Assembly: GCA_032250735.1 (NCBI GenBank)
Contig: JAVVEP010000010.1
Span: forward strand, 47,743 to 111,742
Reading direction: 5' to 3'
DNA from: Gammaproteobacteria bacterium
Lineage (GTDB): Bacteria > Pseudomonadota > Gammaproteobacteria > SZUA-152
DNA: 64,000 nucleotides
Below the pieces are notes generated by a model that saw nothing but the letters and a program-made list of their open reading frames with translations, ran no database searches and was not told where the DNA came from. Within the stretch, counting starts at the first letter, position 1. Every line of letters begins with the position of its first letter. A program made the translations under genes and the position numbers. Below, one piece after another: positions 49,664 through 58,009 of this stretch.

Positions 49664-50650
49664 CTACCTGGCAACCGATGCCGCTTCCATGTCCAGATAC
49701 ACGTAATAGGCATTGAAACGATTTGCCTTGGCGGCCGGCATGTTCTCATAGAGAGACCAATCCATGGCTGCGTACGCCTCGTCGAATGGTACAAGATTTT
49801 CTACCGCTTCGCCCATATGCTTTTGTAAAAAAAGCAGATATTCCAGGGTAAAACTCACCGCTGTGGCGGGCCTGGTGGATACCGGCCCATGCCCCGGCAC
49901 AATCGCCTTGAGTCTGCTGGTATCCATATTGGTCAGGCTTTCTATCCAATACTTCGGCTTGGCACCCGCAACAAAGGGGATACGCCCCTCAAAAATCAGG
50001 TCCCCCGCAAACGTCACGCCGCTCTGGACAACATTCAGCATCAGGTCGCCTTCTGAATGTGTTGAGCCCAGCGGGATAATCTCAAAATCGAGCCCCCCTA
50101 GCTGGAACTGCATTTTCTGCGCAACATAGACATCCGGCTCAACCAGGCGGGCATTCTCGTCGACCCAGGGAAACAGTGCTTCGCGGCGCTGCTTCAGGCG
50201 TCCCTCTGCCGCCGGCGATGCCAGATAGTCCTTGACGCCCAGCGGGGCAATAATTTCCGCGCCCTGATCCTTAAACACCTGCAGGCCGTAAATATGGTCC
50301 GCGTGGTAATGCGTAACCACCACCTTGACGACGGGTTTATCGGTAACGGCACGAATCTTGGTTAACAACAGATAGCCCAGCGACGGCGTGCCCAGGGCAT
50401 CCACCACCACCACCCCCTGCTCGGTCACGACCACCCCGGCATTCGACATAAAGCCCTGATTATCCGTAGCCTCGCCGGCAACCCCTTGCACGTAGTACGT
50501 ATTGGGGGCCACTTCGATCAGATTCATCTCTACGTCAGTGGGCTCGTAGGGTACGTTCGCCCAGGGATTCTCCGCCTGCGCCGCCGCCACAAACAATCCG
50601 CCGCACAGCAGCATCACACCAACAGCAATATCTTTCACGGGCATGGTCAT
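49664..50650 (-). CDS. Secreted metallo-beta-lactamase-fold hydrolase
   Basis: A 328-residue protein with a signal peptide (cleavage after AAAQA), so it is periplasmic. It has the metal motif VTHYHADHIYG, an upstream VVVVDALGTPSLGYLLL strand, and further ligands in LGSTHSEGDLMLN and VPGHGPVS. It resembles the SoxH-like or quinoprotein-relay MBL proteins found with sulfur-oxidation and methanol-dehydrogenase loci, but I cannot assign a substrate. ATG 50650 or 50644 are both possible starts. Confidence 0.82.
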   Translation of the reverse strand: MTMPVKDIAVGVMLLCGGLFVAAAQAENPWANVPYEPTDVEMNLIEVAPNTYYVQGVAGEATDNQGFMSNAGVVVTEQGVVVVDALGTPSLGYLLLTKIRAVTDKPVVKVVVTHYHADHIYGLQVFKDQGAEIIAPLGVKDYLASPAAEGRLKQRREALFPWVDENARLVEPDVYVAQKMQFQLGGLDFEIIPLGSTHSEGDLMLNVVQSGVTFAGDLIFEGRIPFVAGAKPKYWIESLTNMDTSRLKAIVPGHGPVSTRPATAVSFTLEYLLFLQKHMGEAVENLVPFDEAYAAMDWSLYENMPAAKANRFNAYYVYLDMEAASVAR

Positions 50651-50678
50651 CCAGTCATTTAATGTTAATTGTATTAGC

Positions 50679-50709
50679 CCTGAATCCGTGGCTTAACCAC
50701 GGATTCAGG
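50679..50709. repeat. REP-like palindrome, perfect copy
   Basis: CCTGAATCCGTGG (50679-50691), a CTTAA loop, and CCACGGATTCAGG (50697-50709). It immediately abuts the tadA stop codon. No T-run follows, so it is more a dispersed palindrome than a terminator. See also 71-169 and 59349-59379. Confidence 0.75.
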
Positions 50710-51156
50710 TTAGCGTCTGGCGCGGAAAAACCGCCGCAACAGATCACCGCATTCCCCTGCCAGCACACCACCCTCAACCTGCACGGCATGGTTAAACTGA
50801 TCACTGCCCAGCAGGGAAAACGCGCTGCCGGCGGCGCCGACCCGCGGATCCGTTGCACCATACACCACCCGCGCAACACGCGCATGAATAATGGCCCCGG
50901 CGCACATCACGCAGGGTTCCAGTGTGACGTAGAGCGTGGTGCCGGGCAGGCGATAATTCTCCTCTGCCAGGCCCGCGGCGCGCAAGGCCATCACCTCGGC
51001 ATGCGCGGTAGGGTCATGGCTGACTAGCGGCTGATTCCAGCCTTCGGCAAGCAACCCGCCCTCGCGCACAATCACGGCACCGACCGGCACTTCACCTTGT
51101 TGCTCAGCGCGCTGTGCCAGCAACAGGGCATGGCGCATCCAGTGGCTATCGTTCAT
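50710..51156 (-). CDS. tadA: tRNA-specific adenosine deaminase
   Basis: A 148-residue zinc deaminase converting A34 to inosine in tRNA-Arg(ACG). The catalytic motif is intact: His and Glu in DPTAHAEVMALRAAG and two Cys in EPCVMCAGAIIHARV. ATG 51156 is preferred because the family starts MxDxxWMRxAL; the longer upstream ORF is not conserved. Confidence 0.96.
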   Translation of the reverse strand: MNDSHWMRHALLLAQRAEQQGEVPVGAVIVREGGLLAEGWNQPLVSHDPTAHAEVMALRAAGLAEENYRLPGTTLYVTLEPCVMCAGAIIHARVARVVYGATDPRVGAAGSAFSLLGSDQFNHAVQVEGGVLAGECGDLLRRFFRARR

Positions 51157-51733
51157 TAGCATATCAGCATCAGCGCAAATAATGGAGTGATTGGCTATTC
51201 CATTCGACTGTAAACAAGCCACAAAAAGCCGGTGATGACGCGGTTTTTTCGGCCATCATCAGTGTCGATACCATGAAAAATACCCTGTTCAATAATTCTT
51301 TAGAGGGCACATTATGAGGCATACCCGCGATGGCGGCCAGAAGGGCCTGCTGTTCTGGATAACAAGCCATCCCAAGCCATCAATGTCCCGCAAGCGCCGC
51401 TCCCAAATCGTCATGTTGCCATGCGATCGATCCCGGTTTGCATGAGACCCAATCGCGCGGCCTCTTCACGCCAGGTTGCAAGCGCATGCCCGACCTTCGA
51501 GGTCGCCCACCCACGGCGGACGAGGGTCGTGCTATGTACGTCAGCGTACAGATCGCGCGTGATAATACGACTAATCTTTTGCCTCATCCGGAGTTTTCCC
51601 TGCGATCGATGCAGGACGTCGCTGCGCAGGATGCGCCAGCGGTGAAAGGCGGGCTCCGGCATCCGGCTACCCGGATGGCTATTTCCGCCCGTCGGGCTGC
51701 CCAGGAACAACCTAACCAGCAAGGAGCATCAAG
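51157..51733. other. 577-bp intergenic region before the stress-like island
   Basis: No conserved ORF in either strand. Short palindromes such as GTACGTCAGCGTAC are present. The stretch marks the left border of the SYLF-to-BON island; an AGGAG ribosome-binding site at about 51722 serves the SYLF gene. Confidence 0.4.
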
Positions 51734-52294
51734 ATGTATAACATACGAAGCCAAGTCCGCTCACTCGCGCTCGCGACGGCCGCCATCGTCACCATAAGCG
51801 TAATGAATCAGGCAGGCGCGGCAACCGCTGAGGATCTGGATAAGGATTCCCGGCAGGCCTTGCAGACGCTCTATCAAACCGAACCTGTTGCCAAAACGCT
51901 TTCGAGCACGGCCAAGGCGGTGTTGGTGTTCCCCAATATCATCAAGGCCGGCCTGGTGTTTGGCGGCAGTTATGGCGAAGGCGTGTTGATAAAGGGCTCG
52001 AAAGTCACCGATTATTACAACTCCGTTACCGGATCCTGGGGTCTGCAAATAGGTGCCCAGTCCTACGGATACGCCGTGTTTCTGATGACGGATAAGGCGG
52101 TTAGTTACGTCGAAAAGACCCAGGGCTGGGAAATTGGCGTGGGTCCGACCGTTGTTGTGGTCGACGAGGGGGTGGCAAAGAATCTTTCGACATCCTCGCT
52201 AAAGAATGATGCCTATGCGTTTATTTTCAGCCAGCAAGGATTGATGGCGGGCATCAGCATCGAGGGCACGAAGATTTCCCGGATCAAACGCTAA
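51734..52294 (+). CDS. SYLF/YSC84-domain lipid-binding protein, secreted
   Basis: A 186-residue protein with a signal peptide (cleavage near GAATA) and a SYLF (YSC84) domain: DLDKDSRQALQTLYQTEPVA, AVLVFPNIIKAGLVFGGSYG, GVLIKGSKVTDYYNSVTGSW, VGPTVVVVDEGVAKNLSTS, IFSQQGLMAGISIEGTKISR. SYLF domains bind phosphoinositides in eukaryotes; in bacteria they are secreted envelope proteins of unclear role. An AAGGAG ribosome-binding site precedes ATG 51734. Two remnants of paralogous copies exist, at 53.7 and 63.4 kb. Confidence 0.93.
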   Translation: MYNIRSQVRSLALATAAIVTISVMNQAGAATAEDLDKDSRQALQTLYQTEPVAKTLSSTAKAVLVFPNIIKAGLVFGGSYGEGVLIKGSKVTDYYNSVTGSWGLQIGAQSYGYAVFLMTDKAVSYVEKTQGWEIGVGPTVVVVDEGVAKNLSTSSLKNDAYAFIFSQQGLMAGISIEGTKISRIKR

Positions 52295-52640
52295 ATCAAC
52301 AAGGGACCGGAGGCAAGCTGCCTCCGTCCTGACAGGGGAAACCCTACTGGCGCTCGTGAATTACCCGTCGACCCATGCGGAAAAGGGTGTTTGGTGTTTA
52401 TGCTGCTTATACTTTCGTTGGCAAGCTGTACGCCTGGTTTTCATGCCTGTTCACGGATAACAGGACTTTATCAAAAAATAATCAACGCATATAAATTGCA
52501 CTATAGTTATATAGGGCTTAAGCAGTTCAAAAATGGTAACGTGGTTTTTGCGGTGCTTTTAATCCCCGAGTCCGCTCGTGAGTAAAGTGATTTTTTCCCC
52601 ATCCGGGTGAAACTTTCAGGATGAATAACGAATACAAGGA
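52295..52640. other. 346-bp spacer with a hairpin and AT-rich promoter region
   Basis: After the SYLF stop comes a hairpin GGAGGCA-AGC-TGCCTCC (about 52310-52326) without a T-run. It recurs in altered form near 53763-53780. Around 52465-52520 the sequence is AT-rich and could hold the promoter of the DUF3494 gene. A short in-frame ORF here is not convincing. Confidence 0.45.
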
Positions 52641-53582
52641 ATGAATCTGATGAACGCACCAAAATACTTGTCACTACTGTCATTGACGGTAATCACTACG
52701 CTTTACGGCGCCTCCCCGGTATTGGCGACGCCATTGCTGGGTTCCGATTTGGCGAGCTTTACGGTTCTAGGCGCCTCGACCGTGACCAATGTCCCCACAA
52801 GTACCATCGTTGGCAATGTCGGTGTCTGGTCAAGCGGTGGCGCGAATGCGATTACCGGATTTAACTCCTCACCCGGCGTTGGGGTCTCGGACCCGCAGGT
52901 GACAGGAGGAAGCGTATATGCCGGCGGTGCACTCGCGCAGTCGGCTCAGGATCAACTCACCACTGCGAGAAACAATCTTGCCTCTCTGGGGTCAGGTACC
53001 GTCCTGATAGATGCGGATCTGACGCTTGCAGGGACGCTCGCTCCGGGCGTCTATACAGTCCCGGCGGGAACGACCAATTTGTCCGGGTCTCTGACGCTTG
53101 ACGGCGGGGGCAACGCCAATGCGGCCTGGGTGTTTCAGATGCCGAGCACGCTGATCACCTCGCCCAATTCTGTCGTGAACCTGATCAATACCGATGACGG
53201 CGCCGGTGTCTATTGGAATGTCGGCAGTTCCGCGACCATCGATGTAAACACGACATTCCTCGGGAACATTCTCGCGCTCACCGACATCGGCATGTTCACC
53301 ACCTCAACGGATCTTTGCGGTAGAGCCCTGGCGGATACTGGTCAGGTAGTGTTGCAACAAAACAGCCTCTCCGGCATTTGCACGGGTGTTCTGGCCGGCA
53401 GCAACGGCTTGAACGGCGGCCTTGATGTTACAACGACACCCGGCGGCACGATGGAGGTCGCCTTTCTTCCATACGCCCCTGTTAACGGTGGTGGTGTGAG
53501 CGTACCCGAGCCGGCCACGCTGGCGCTGATGGGACTCGGACTCACGGGGCTTGGATTTCGTCGACGTCGTCGGCACGGTTGA
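52641..53582 (+). CDS. DUF3494 ice-binding-like protein with PEP-CTERM anchor
   Basis: A 313-residue secreted protein. A signal peptide ends near VLATPLL, the body matches the DUF3494 family (FTVLGASTVTNVPTSTIVGN, AGTLAPGVYTVPAGTTNLSG, NAAWVFQMPSTLITSPNSVV, CGRALADTGQVVLQQNSLSG), and the C-terminus is a complete PEP-CTERM signal (VPEPATLALMGLGLTGLGFR followed by RRRRHG). DUF3494 proteins form a beta-helix, and several are ice-binding or adhesins. PEP-CTERM tails are sorted by an exosortase, often into an extracellular matrix. ATG 52641 or 52650 are possible. Confidence 0.92.
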   Translation: MNLMNAPKYLSLLSLTVITTLYGASPVLATPLLGSDLASFTVLGASTVTNVPTSTIVGNVGVWSSGGANAITGFNSSPGVGVSDPQVTGGSVYAGGALAQSAQDQLTTARNNLASLGSGTVLIDADLTLAGTLAPGVYTVPAGTTNLSGSLTLDGGGNANAAWVFQMPSTLITSPNSVVNLINTDDGAGVYWNVGSSATIDVNTTFLGNILALTDIGMFTTSTDLCGRALADTGQVVLQQNSLSGICTGVLAGSNGLNGGLDVTTTPGGTMEVAFLPYAPVNGGGVSVPEPATLALMGLGLTGLGFRRRRRHG

Positions 53583-53687
53583 GATAAACGACCCGCCACG
53601 CCAAGCCCTGCTTCGGTAAGGTTTGGCGTTTGTGCGCTGCCGGGAACAGGGTTTGTCTGTATACAGCCTGCGGGTCGCTCTTGATCG

Positions 53688-53791
53688 GCTGAGATCAGTA
53701 TCGAGGGCTCAAAACTTTCCCGGATCAAACGCTAAATCAAACGCTAAATCAACAAGGAGACGAAGGCAAATTGCCTCCGTCCTGACAGGAG
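53688..53791 (+). pseudogene. 3-prime remnant of a duplicated SYLF gene
   Basis: The stretch from GAGATCAGTATCGAGGG through CCCGGATCAAACGCTAAATC matches the last codons of the SYLF gene at 52255-52294. The following hairpin and the CCGTCCTGACAGG motif match its downstream flank. The 13-base segment AAACGCTAAATCA is itself doubled. Only the tail of the gene survives. Confidence 0.8.
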
Positions 53792-53798
53792 AAACTGC

Positions 53799-53990
53799 AT
53801 GCCTCTGATTAATCTGATCGTCATCCTGATCGTGATTGGCGTACTGCTTTGGCTCGTCAATACCTACATACCCATGGACCGCAAGATCAAAAATATTCTA
53901 AATATCGTGATCGTCATTGCTGTCGTACTATGGCTACTGCAGGTTTTCGGCGTGCTGGGATCTCTGGACAACATACGTATCGGCGGCTGA
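53799..53990 (+). CDS. Thivi_2564-family small membrane protein
   Basis: A 63-residue protein with two hydrophobic helices (LINLIVILIVIGVLLWLVNT and ILNIVIVIAVVLWLLQVFGV) joined by a short Lys/Asp loop (MDRKIKN). This is the pattern of the Thivi_2564 family, common in Chromatiales and related lineages and of unknown function. An AGGAG ribosome-binding site provided by the duplicated SYLF 3-prime flank precedes ATG 53799, so the duplication may have supplied its leader. Confidence 0.85.
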   Translation: MPLINLIVILIVIGVLLWLVNTYIPMDRKIKNILNIVIVIAVVLWLLQVFGVLGSLDNIRIGG

Positions 53991-54168
53991 CCAATCTCCG
54001 CCTGCCGAGTCCGACCGGCTGTAACCGCCAACACAATCACACCGCTAACTACAACTACACGTTTTGTCCCGGCGTTCCGAATGAAGGGTATCCTTTTCAT
54101 GCGCCTTGCTGGTATGTGCCGCGCCGTATTTTCATCACCTGCCGTTCGCCTGCACTAACCGTCAAAGG

Positions 54169-54360
54169 TTACTTGTTATCGTCCTGTGTCTTATCCTCGA
54201 TGGCATCACCGGCTTCTTCGATTTTATCTCCTGCCTTCTCTGCCGCATTGTCGATACTCTCGCCGGCTTTCTCCGCCGGGCCCTGCTTCTCGCAACCGGG
54301 GAGTGCTACAAATAACGCAATTACCACCAGGGCTGCACTGACGATCTGGACTGGTTTCAT
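54169..54360 (-). CDS. Small lipoprotein with charged helical tail
   Basis: A 63-residue protein. The lipobox is clear: hydrophobic FVALPGC with Cys at residue 23. The mature part is a heptad-like helix built of AEKAGE/DAI repeats (ESIDNAAEKAGDKIEEAGDA), rich in Glu, Asp and Lys. It probably sits in the outer membrane as a small envelope stress lipoprotein; the family is not recognised. Confidence 0.8.
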   Translation of the reverse strand: MKPVQIVSAALVVIALFVALPGCEKQGPAEKAGESIDNAAEKAGDKIEEAGDAIEDKTQDDNK

Positions 54361-54481
54361 GATTCATACCTCTTTAAAAAATTGACATGGAAATGAGAGC
54401 AACTGTGTCAGTCATTCTCGTTATGGGATCAGAACAATGTGCGACTGCGACTCACCCGCCGATCAGCGCAGCTCACGTTGA
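54361..54481. promoter_or_regulatory. Promoter-side region of the small lipoprotein
   Basis: Only spacer sequence lies between the lipoprotein start and the glycine-zipper remnant. It contains a TTTAAAAAATTGACAT-like AT-rich patch right upstream of the lipoprotein start codon. No other element is seen. Confidence 0.3.
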
Positions 54482-54577
54482 TCATCATTTATCGTCGTCG
54501 ACTTCGTGGCCGATGATGCCACCGACCGCGGCGCCGATAGTTCCAGCCTATGCAGAGCGCCCCTCGCCATCTGTCTG
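54482..54577 (-). pseudogene. C-terminal remnant of a glycine-zipper protein, cut by the MITE-like element
   Basis: On the minus strand the last codons read GTIGAAVGGIIGHEVDDDK and stop. This is typical of a glycine-zipper (2TM) envelope protein terminus. An in-frame TAG lies at 54548-54550 and the reading frame is lost before the element border at 54578. No matching N-terminal half is visible beyond the element. Confidence 0.7.
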
Positions 54578-54848
54578 CTAGTACTCCTTCAACCTAATAA
54601 TGACGGGCTCAGTTGGCCTGTCAGCGTTCAGGGCAAGGCGTGCCTCGCAACTAATGGCCGTAGCCCTTAGTAAGAGGCGCAACGCCGCCATGGACGCTGA
54701 CAGGTCAACCCTTCGGGCGCTCCTGTGGTGTCCCGCTGCCGCGTTGCAGTGCTTGACAAGGACTATGGCCATTGCCTGCGCACTGCGCCTTGCCGCGAAA
54801 CACCACAGGAACGCTGAGCCCGTCATTATTAGGTTGAAGGAGTACTAG
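54578..54848. mobile_element. 271-bp MITE-like element with perfect 35-bp terminal inverted repeats
   Basis: The left end (54578-54612) and right end (54814-54848) are perfect reverse complements over 35 bp, beginning CTAGTACTCCTTCAACC. The interior holds two further nested hairpins: TTGGCCTGTCAGCGT (54613-54627) with ACGCTGACAGGTCAA (54694-54708), and CCTGTGGTGT (54722-54731) with ACACCACAGG (54800-54809). The strand can thus fold into a three-way junction. Both ends carry CTAG, compatible with an IS5-like YTAR target duplication. It encodes no transposase. The symmetry produces near-mirror 82-codon ORFs on both strands that are not genes. Confidence 0.85.
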
Positions 54849-55030
54849 CGTACATAAACGGCAATCGCAGGGTGTGCCTGTCGTGTCATCTGCCCGACCT
54901 GCCTGCTACGTCTGTGCGCTGTCGCGCACACGCAAAAATGGGTGGTCTATACTGCTCTATTATCGGCAGTACCAGGTTCTGCCACGTCCCTAAGGCAGTT
55001 TAATCGCAACCAAAAGCTTGGAGTTCGCCT

Positions 55031-55801
55031 ATGCACGACCAGCACACCCCCCATCAGAATCACCTGCTCGCCGCACTCCCGGAGGAGGAATACGCGCGCC
55101 TGTCCTCGCATCTTGAGCTGGTCCCGATGCCGCTCGGCATGGTGCTCTACGAGTCCGGCAGCGAGTTGCATCATGTCTATTTTCCCACCACGGCTATCGT
55201 CTCCCTGCTCTACGTCATGATGGATGGCGCGTCGGCCGAAATCGCCGTGGTCGGCAATGAGGGTATCATCGGTGTCGCCCTGTTCATGGGCGGCAGAACC
55301 ATGCCCAACCGGGCCGTCGTGCAGAGCGCCGGCCATGCTTACCGGTTGAAGGGGCGACTGCTCAAGCAGGAATTCAATCGCTCCGGCGAGCTGCAACATC
55401 TGTTACTGCGCTACACGCAGGCCTTGCTGACGCAGATGGCACAGACTGCGGTGTGCAACCGCCATCATTCTCTCGATCAGCAACTGTGCCGCTGGCTGTT
55501 GCTGAGCCTCGACCGTCTGCCCTCCAACGAATTGGTCATGACCCAGGAGTTAATCGCGAATATGCTCGGCGTGCGCCGCGAGGGCGTCACGGAGGCGGCG
55601 GGCAATCTGCAGAAGGCCGGCCTGATCAGGTATCAACGTGGCCACATCACGGTGCTCGACCGCCCCGGACTGGAAGCGCGTGCCTGCGAGTGCTATGCGG
55701 TCGTCAAGAAGGAATTCGACCGCCTACTCCCGGTTACTCACGCGCTGAGGTCAGCATGGATTCCGGACATTCCCGTCAGCGCCAGCGCAAGACAGCACTG
55801 A
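55031..55801 (+). CDS. Crp/Fnr-family transcriptional regulator
   Basis: A 256-residue regulator. The N-terminal half is a cyclic-nucleotide-binding-like beta-roll (LELVPMPLGMVLYESGSELH, VVGNEGIIGVALFMGGRTMP), then a dimer helix and a winged-helix domain (MTQELIANMLGVRREGVTEA, LQKAGLIRYQRGHITVLDR). It lacks the Fnr-type N-terminal Cys cluster. The C-terminal tail GLEARACECYAVVKKEF has a CxCY motif shared with the second Crp/Fnr protein at 61.6 kb. The effector is unknown. Confidence 0.92.
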   Translation: MHDQHTPHQNHLLAALPEEEYARLSSHLELVPMPLGMVLYESGSELHHVYFPTTAIVSLLYVMMDGASAEIAVVGNEGIIGVALFMGGRTMPNRAVVQSAGHAYRLKGRLLKQEFNRSGELQHLLLRYTQALLTQMAQTAVCNRHHSLDQQLCRWLLLSLDRLPSNELVMTQELIANMLGVRREGVTEAAGNLQKAGLIRYQRGHITVLDRPGLEARACECYAVVKKEFDRLLPVTHALRSAWIPDIPVSASARQH

Positions 55802-55824
55802 GCTTGGCGATGATGACTTCGACA

Positions 55825-55848
55825 CGGCGATTTTTTCACAGGCTCTCA
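55825..55848. repeat. 24-bp inverted repeat, left copy
   Basis: The segment CGGCGATTTTTTCACAGGC and the next five bases (CTCTCA) are the exact reverse complement of 58871-58894. Together the two copies flank the CsbD-GGDEF and EAL genes. A partial third copy lies at 9932-9944. Confidence 0.85.
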
Positions 55849-56093
55849 CCCTTTCCGGAAACAACGAGGCGACATTTTTTATTAAACGCTGGAATCCGCT
55901 TCTGTGTTTAACGAGTAGTTATCGAGTAGTTATATGTCATCCTGGCGAAGGCCGGGAGCCATTGCGTGCGGCCTCTGAGCATGCGCCGGTATGACGGACA
56001 ACGGCCGGCTGCACAAACCTATGTACGCTAGCAGACAGATCCGGCCTGACCATGCAACTAAGCTAGCATTCCGGTCACGAAAGGATTTCGGTA

Positions 56094-58009
56094 TGGATTG
56101 GGATATCATTGAACGCAACTGGAAGCCGTTCAAAAGCAAGGTAGAGCTGCTGTTCAACAGTCTCAGCGATGCCCACCCCGGCGCGCTTTCTGCCAGGCGC
56201 GTTGACGACACCACTAACAACCTCATCGGACCACAGATCAAACGCTTTGACAGCAGCAGAACCAGGCAGCGTGTCCCCAGCATCGCCGGCGGCAGGATCA
56301 GGTCCGGCAAGCGACCGGCTGCCGCGACTACCGTACTTTTCGTGGAACAGGAACCCGGTGTTTCCGGGCTGATCCAGGCGGGATTTGCCGACACACAAGG
56401 CGGCGCATTCCATGTCGAACGGGTGACGCGGCTCACCGACGCACTGCAACGCCTGGGCAAGGGAGGTGTCGAGGTGGTCATGCTTGACCTTACACTTCCC
56501 GATGGCCAGGGCCTCGAGGTATTCGACCAGATAATCGCGGCCGCGCCAAACGCCCTGATTTTTATCCTGACTCCGGCAGACGATGAAGACCTGGCGCGCC
56601 AGGCCGTACAGCGTGGCGCACACGACTATTTCCTCAAAGGCCATGTAGACAGCCACTGGTTGTCGCGTACCCTGCGTTACGTCGTTGACGGCAAGGCCAC
56701 CCGGGGAGCACTGCTGAGCAGTGAGGCGCGCTTCCGCGCGATAAGTGATGCCTCTCCGCTGGGCATCTTCGTCTCCGATGCCCAGGGCAGTTGCGTGTAT
56801 ACCAACGCGGCCTATCAAAGGATATCCGGGCTGAGTTTCGAACAGGCGCTGGGCACGCGTTGGAGCATGGCGATTCACCCGGAGGACCGGCAGCGCGTGA
56901 TCGACGATTGGCGCGCCGCGGCGCACAGCAATGCGCCGTTGCGGGCAGAGTTCCGCTTTCAGCGGCAAGATGGCAGCGTGGTGTGGACGCGCGTCAACAG
57001 CGCCGCCATGGGCGACGGCGTGGCGCCGCACGGGTATGTGCAGACGGTCGAGGATGTCACCGCGCGCAAGTCAACGGAATTCGGGTTACGGAAGGCGGAA
57101 GAGGCATTGTTCGAGGAGAAGGAGCGCGCCCAGGTGACCCTCAACTCCATCGGCGACGCCGTGCTGAGCACCGATAATCTCGGCAACATCACCTATTTGA
57201 ACCTGGTGGCGGAGACCATGACCGGCTGGTCCAGCGAGGAGGCACTGGGGCGACCCTTTACGGAGGTGTTCAGGATCATCGACGGCAAGACCCGCCAGAC
57301 CGCCGTGAATCCGGCGCAGCGCGCGCTCGACGAGGACCGGATCGTGGGCCTCTCCGCGGATTGCGTACTGATTCGCCGCGACGGGTCCGAGTCCGCCATC
57401 GAGGACTCCGCCGCGCCCATCCACGATCGCGACGGTAACGTCAGCGGCGCAGTGATTGTCTTCCATGACGTCAGCCAGTCGCGGGCTATGGCGTCGAAAA
57501 TGGCCCATCAGGCCAAACACGACTTTCTCACCGATCTGCCCAATCGCACGCAGTTGATGGAACGGCTCTCCCAGGCCATAGGGCTGGCCCGAAGGCACGG
57601 AAAACAGGTCGCGTTGCTGTTTCTGGATCTGGATGATTTCAAACGCATCAACGACTCGCTGGGGCATGCGATCGGCGACCAGCTGCTGCAGTTGGTTGCG
57701 GAACGCCTGCTGGCGAGTGTGCGCAGCACCGACATGGTATGCCGCTATGGCGGGGACGAATTCGTGATCCTGCTGGATGAAATTAAGTTTCCGCAGGGTG
57801 CCGACCTGGTTGCGGAAACCCTGATCACCGCATTTGCCGCGCCGCATGTCATCGACCAACAGGAGCTCGATGTTACCCTGAGCATCGGCATCAGCGTATA
57901 TCCGGTCGACGGCGACAACGTGGACGCGTTGATAAAGAACGCGGATACCGCGATGTTTCACGCCAAGGCGGACGGCCGCAACACCTACCAGTTTACAGCA
58001 CCGACATGA
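56094..58009 (+). CDS. CsbD-like N-terminus fused to REC-PAS-PAS-GGDEF diguanylate cyclase
   Basis: About 638 residues. The first 55 resemble the stand-alone CsbD protein at 62539: MDWDIIERNWKPFKSKVELL with LSD and a closing QIKRFDS, compared with MNWDMVQGNWKQFKGKVKSQ and QIKRFED. A receiver domain follows (Asp in VVMLDLTLPDGQG, Lys in YFLKGH; the acidic pair reads FVEQEP, with Gln in one position), then two PAS domains (GIFVSDAQGSCVYTNAAYQR; AVLSTDNLGNITYLNLVAET) and a GGDEF domain with an intact signature (CRYGGDEFVILL) and RSTD inhibition site. ATG 56094 has an AAAGGAT ribosome-binding site and gives the CsbD-like start. The stop overlaps the EAL gene as ATGA; a lost T at 57992-57994 probably separated them. 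Confidence 0.88.

Noticed and set aside
52391..52585. 64-codon ORF between SYLF and DUF3494 genes
   Set aside because: No ribosome-binding site, low complexity hydrophobic start and no recognised family. It overlaps the AT-rich promoter region.
54600..54848. Near-mirror 82-codon ORFs on both strands around 54.6-54.8 kb
   Set aside because: They arise from the symmetry of the MITE-like element; the shared C-terminal residues come from the terminal inverted repeats.
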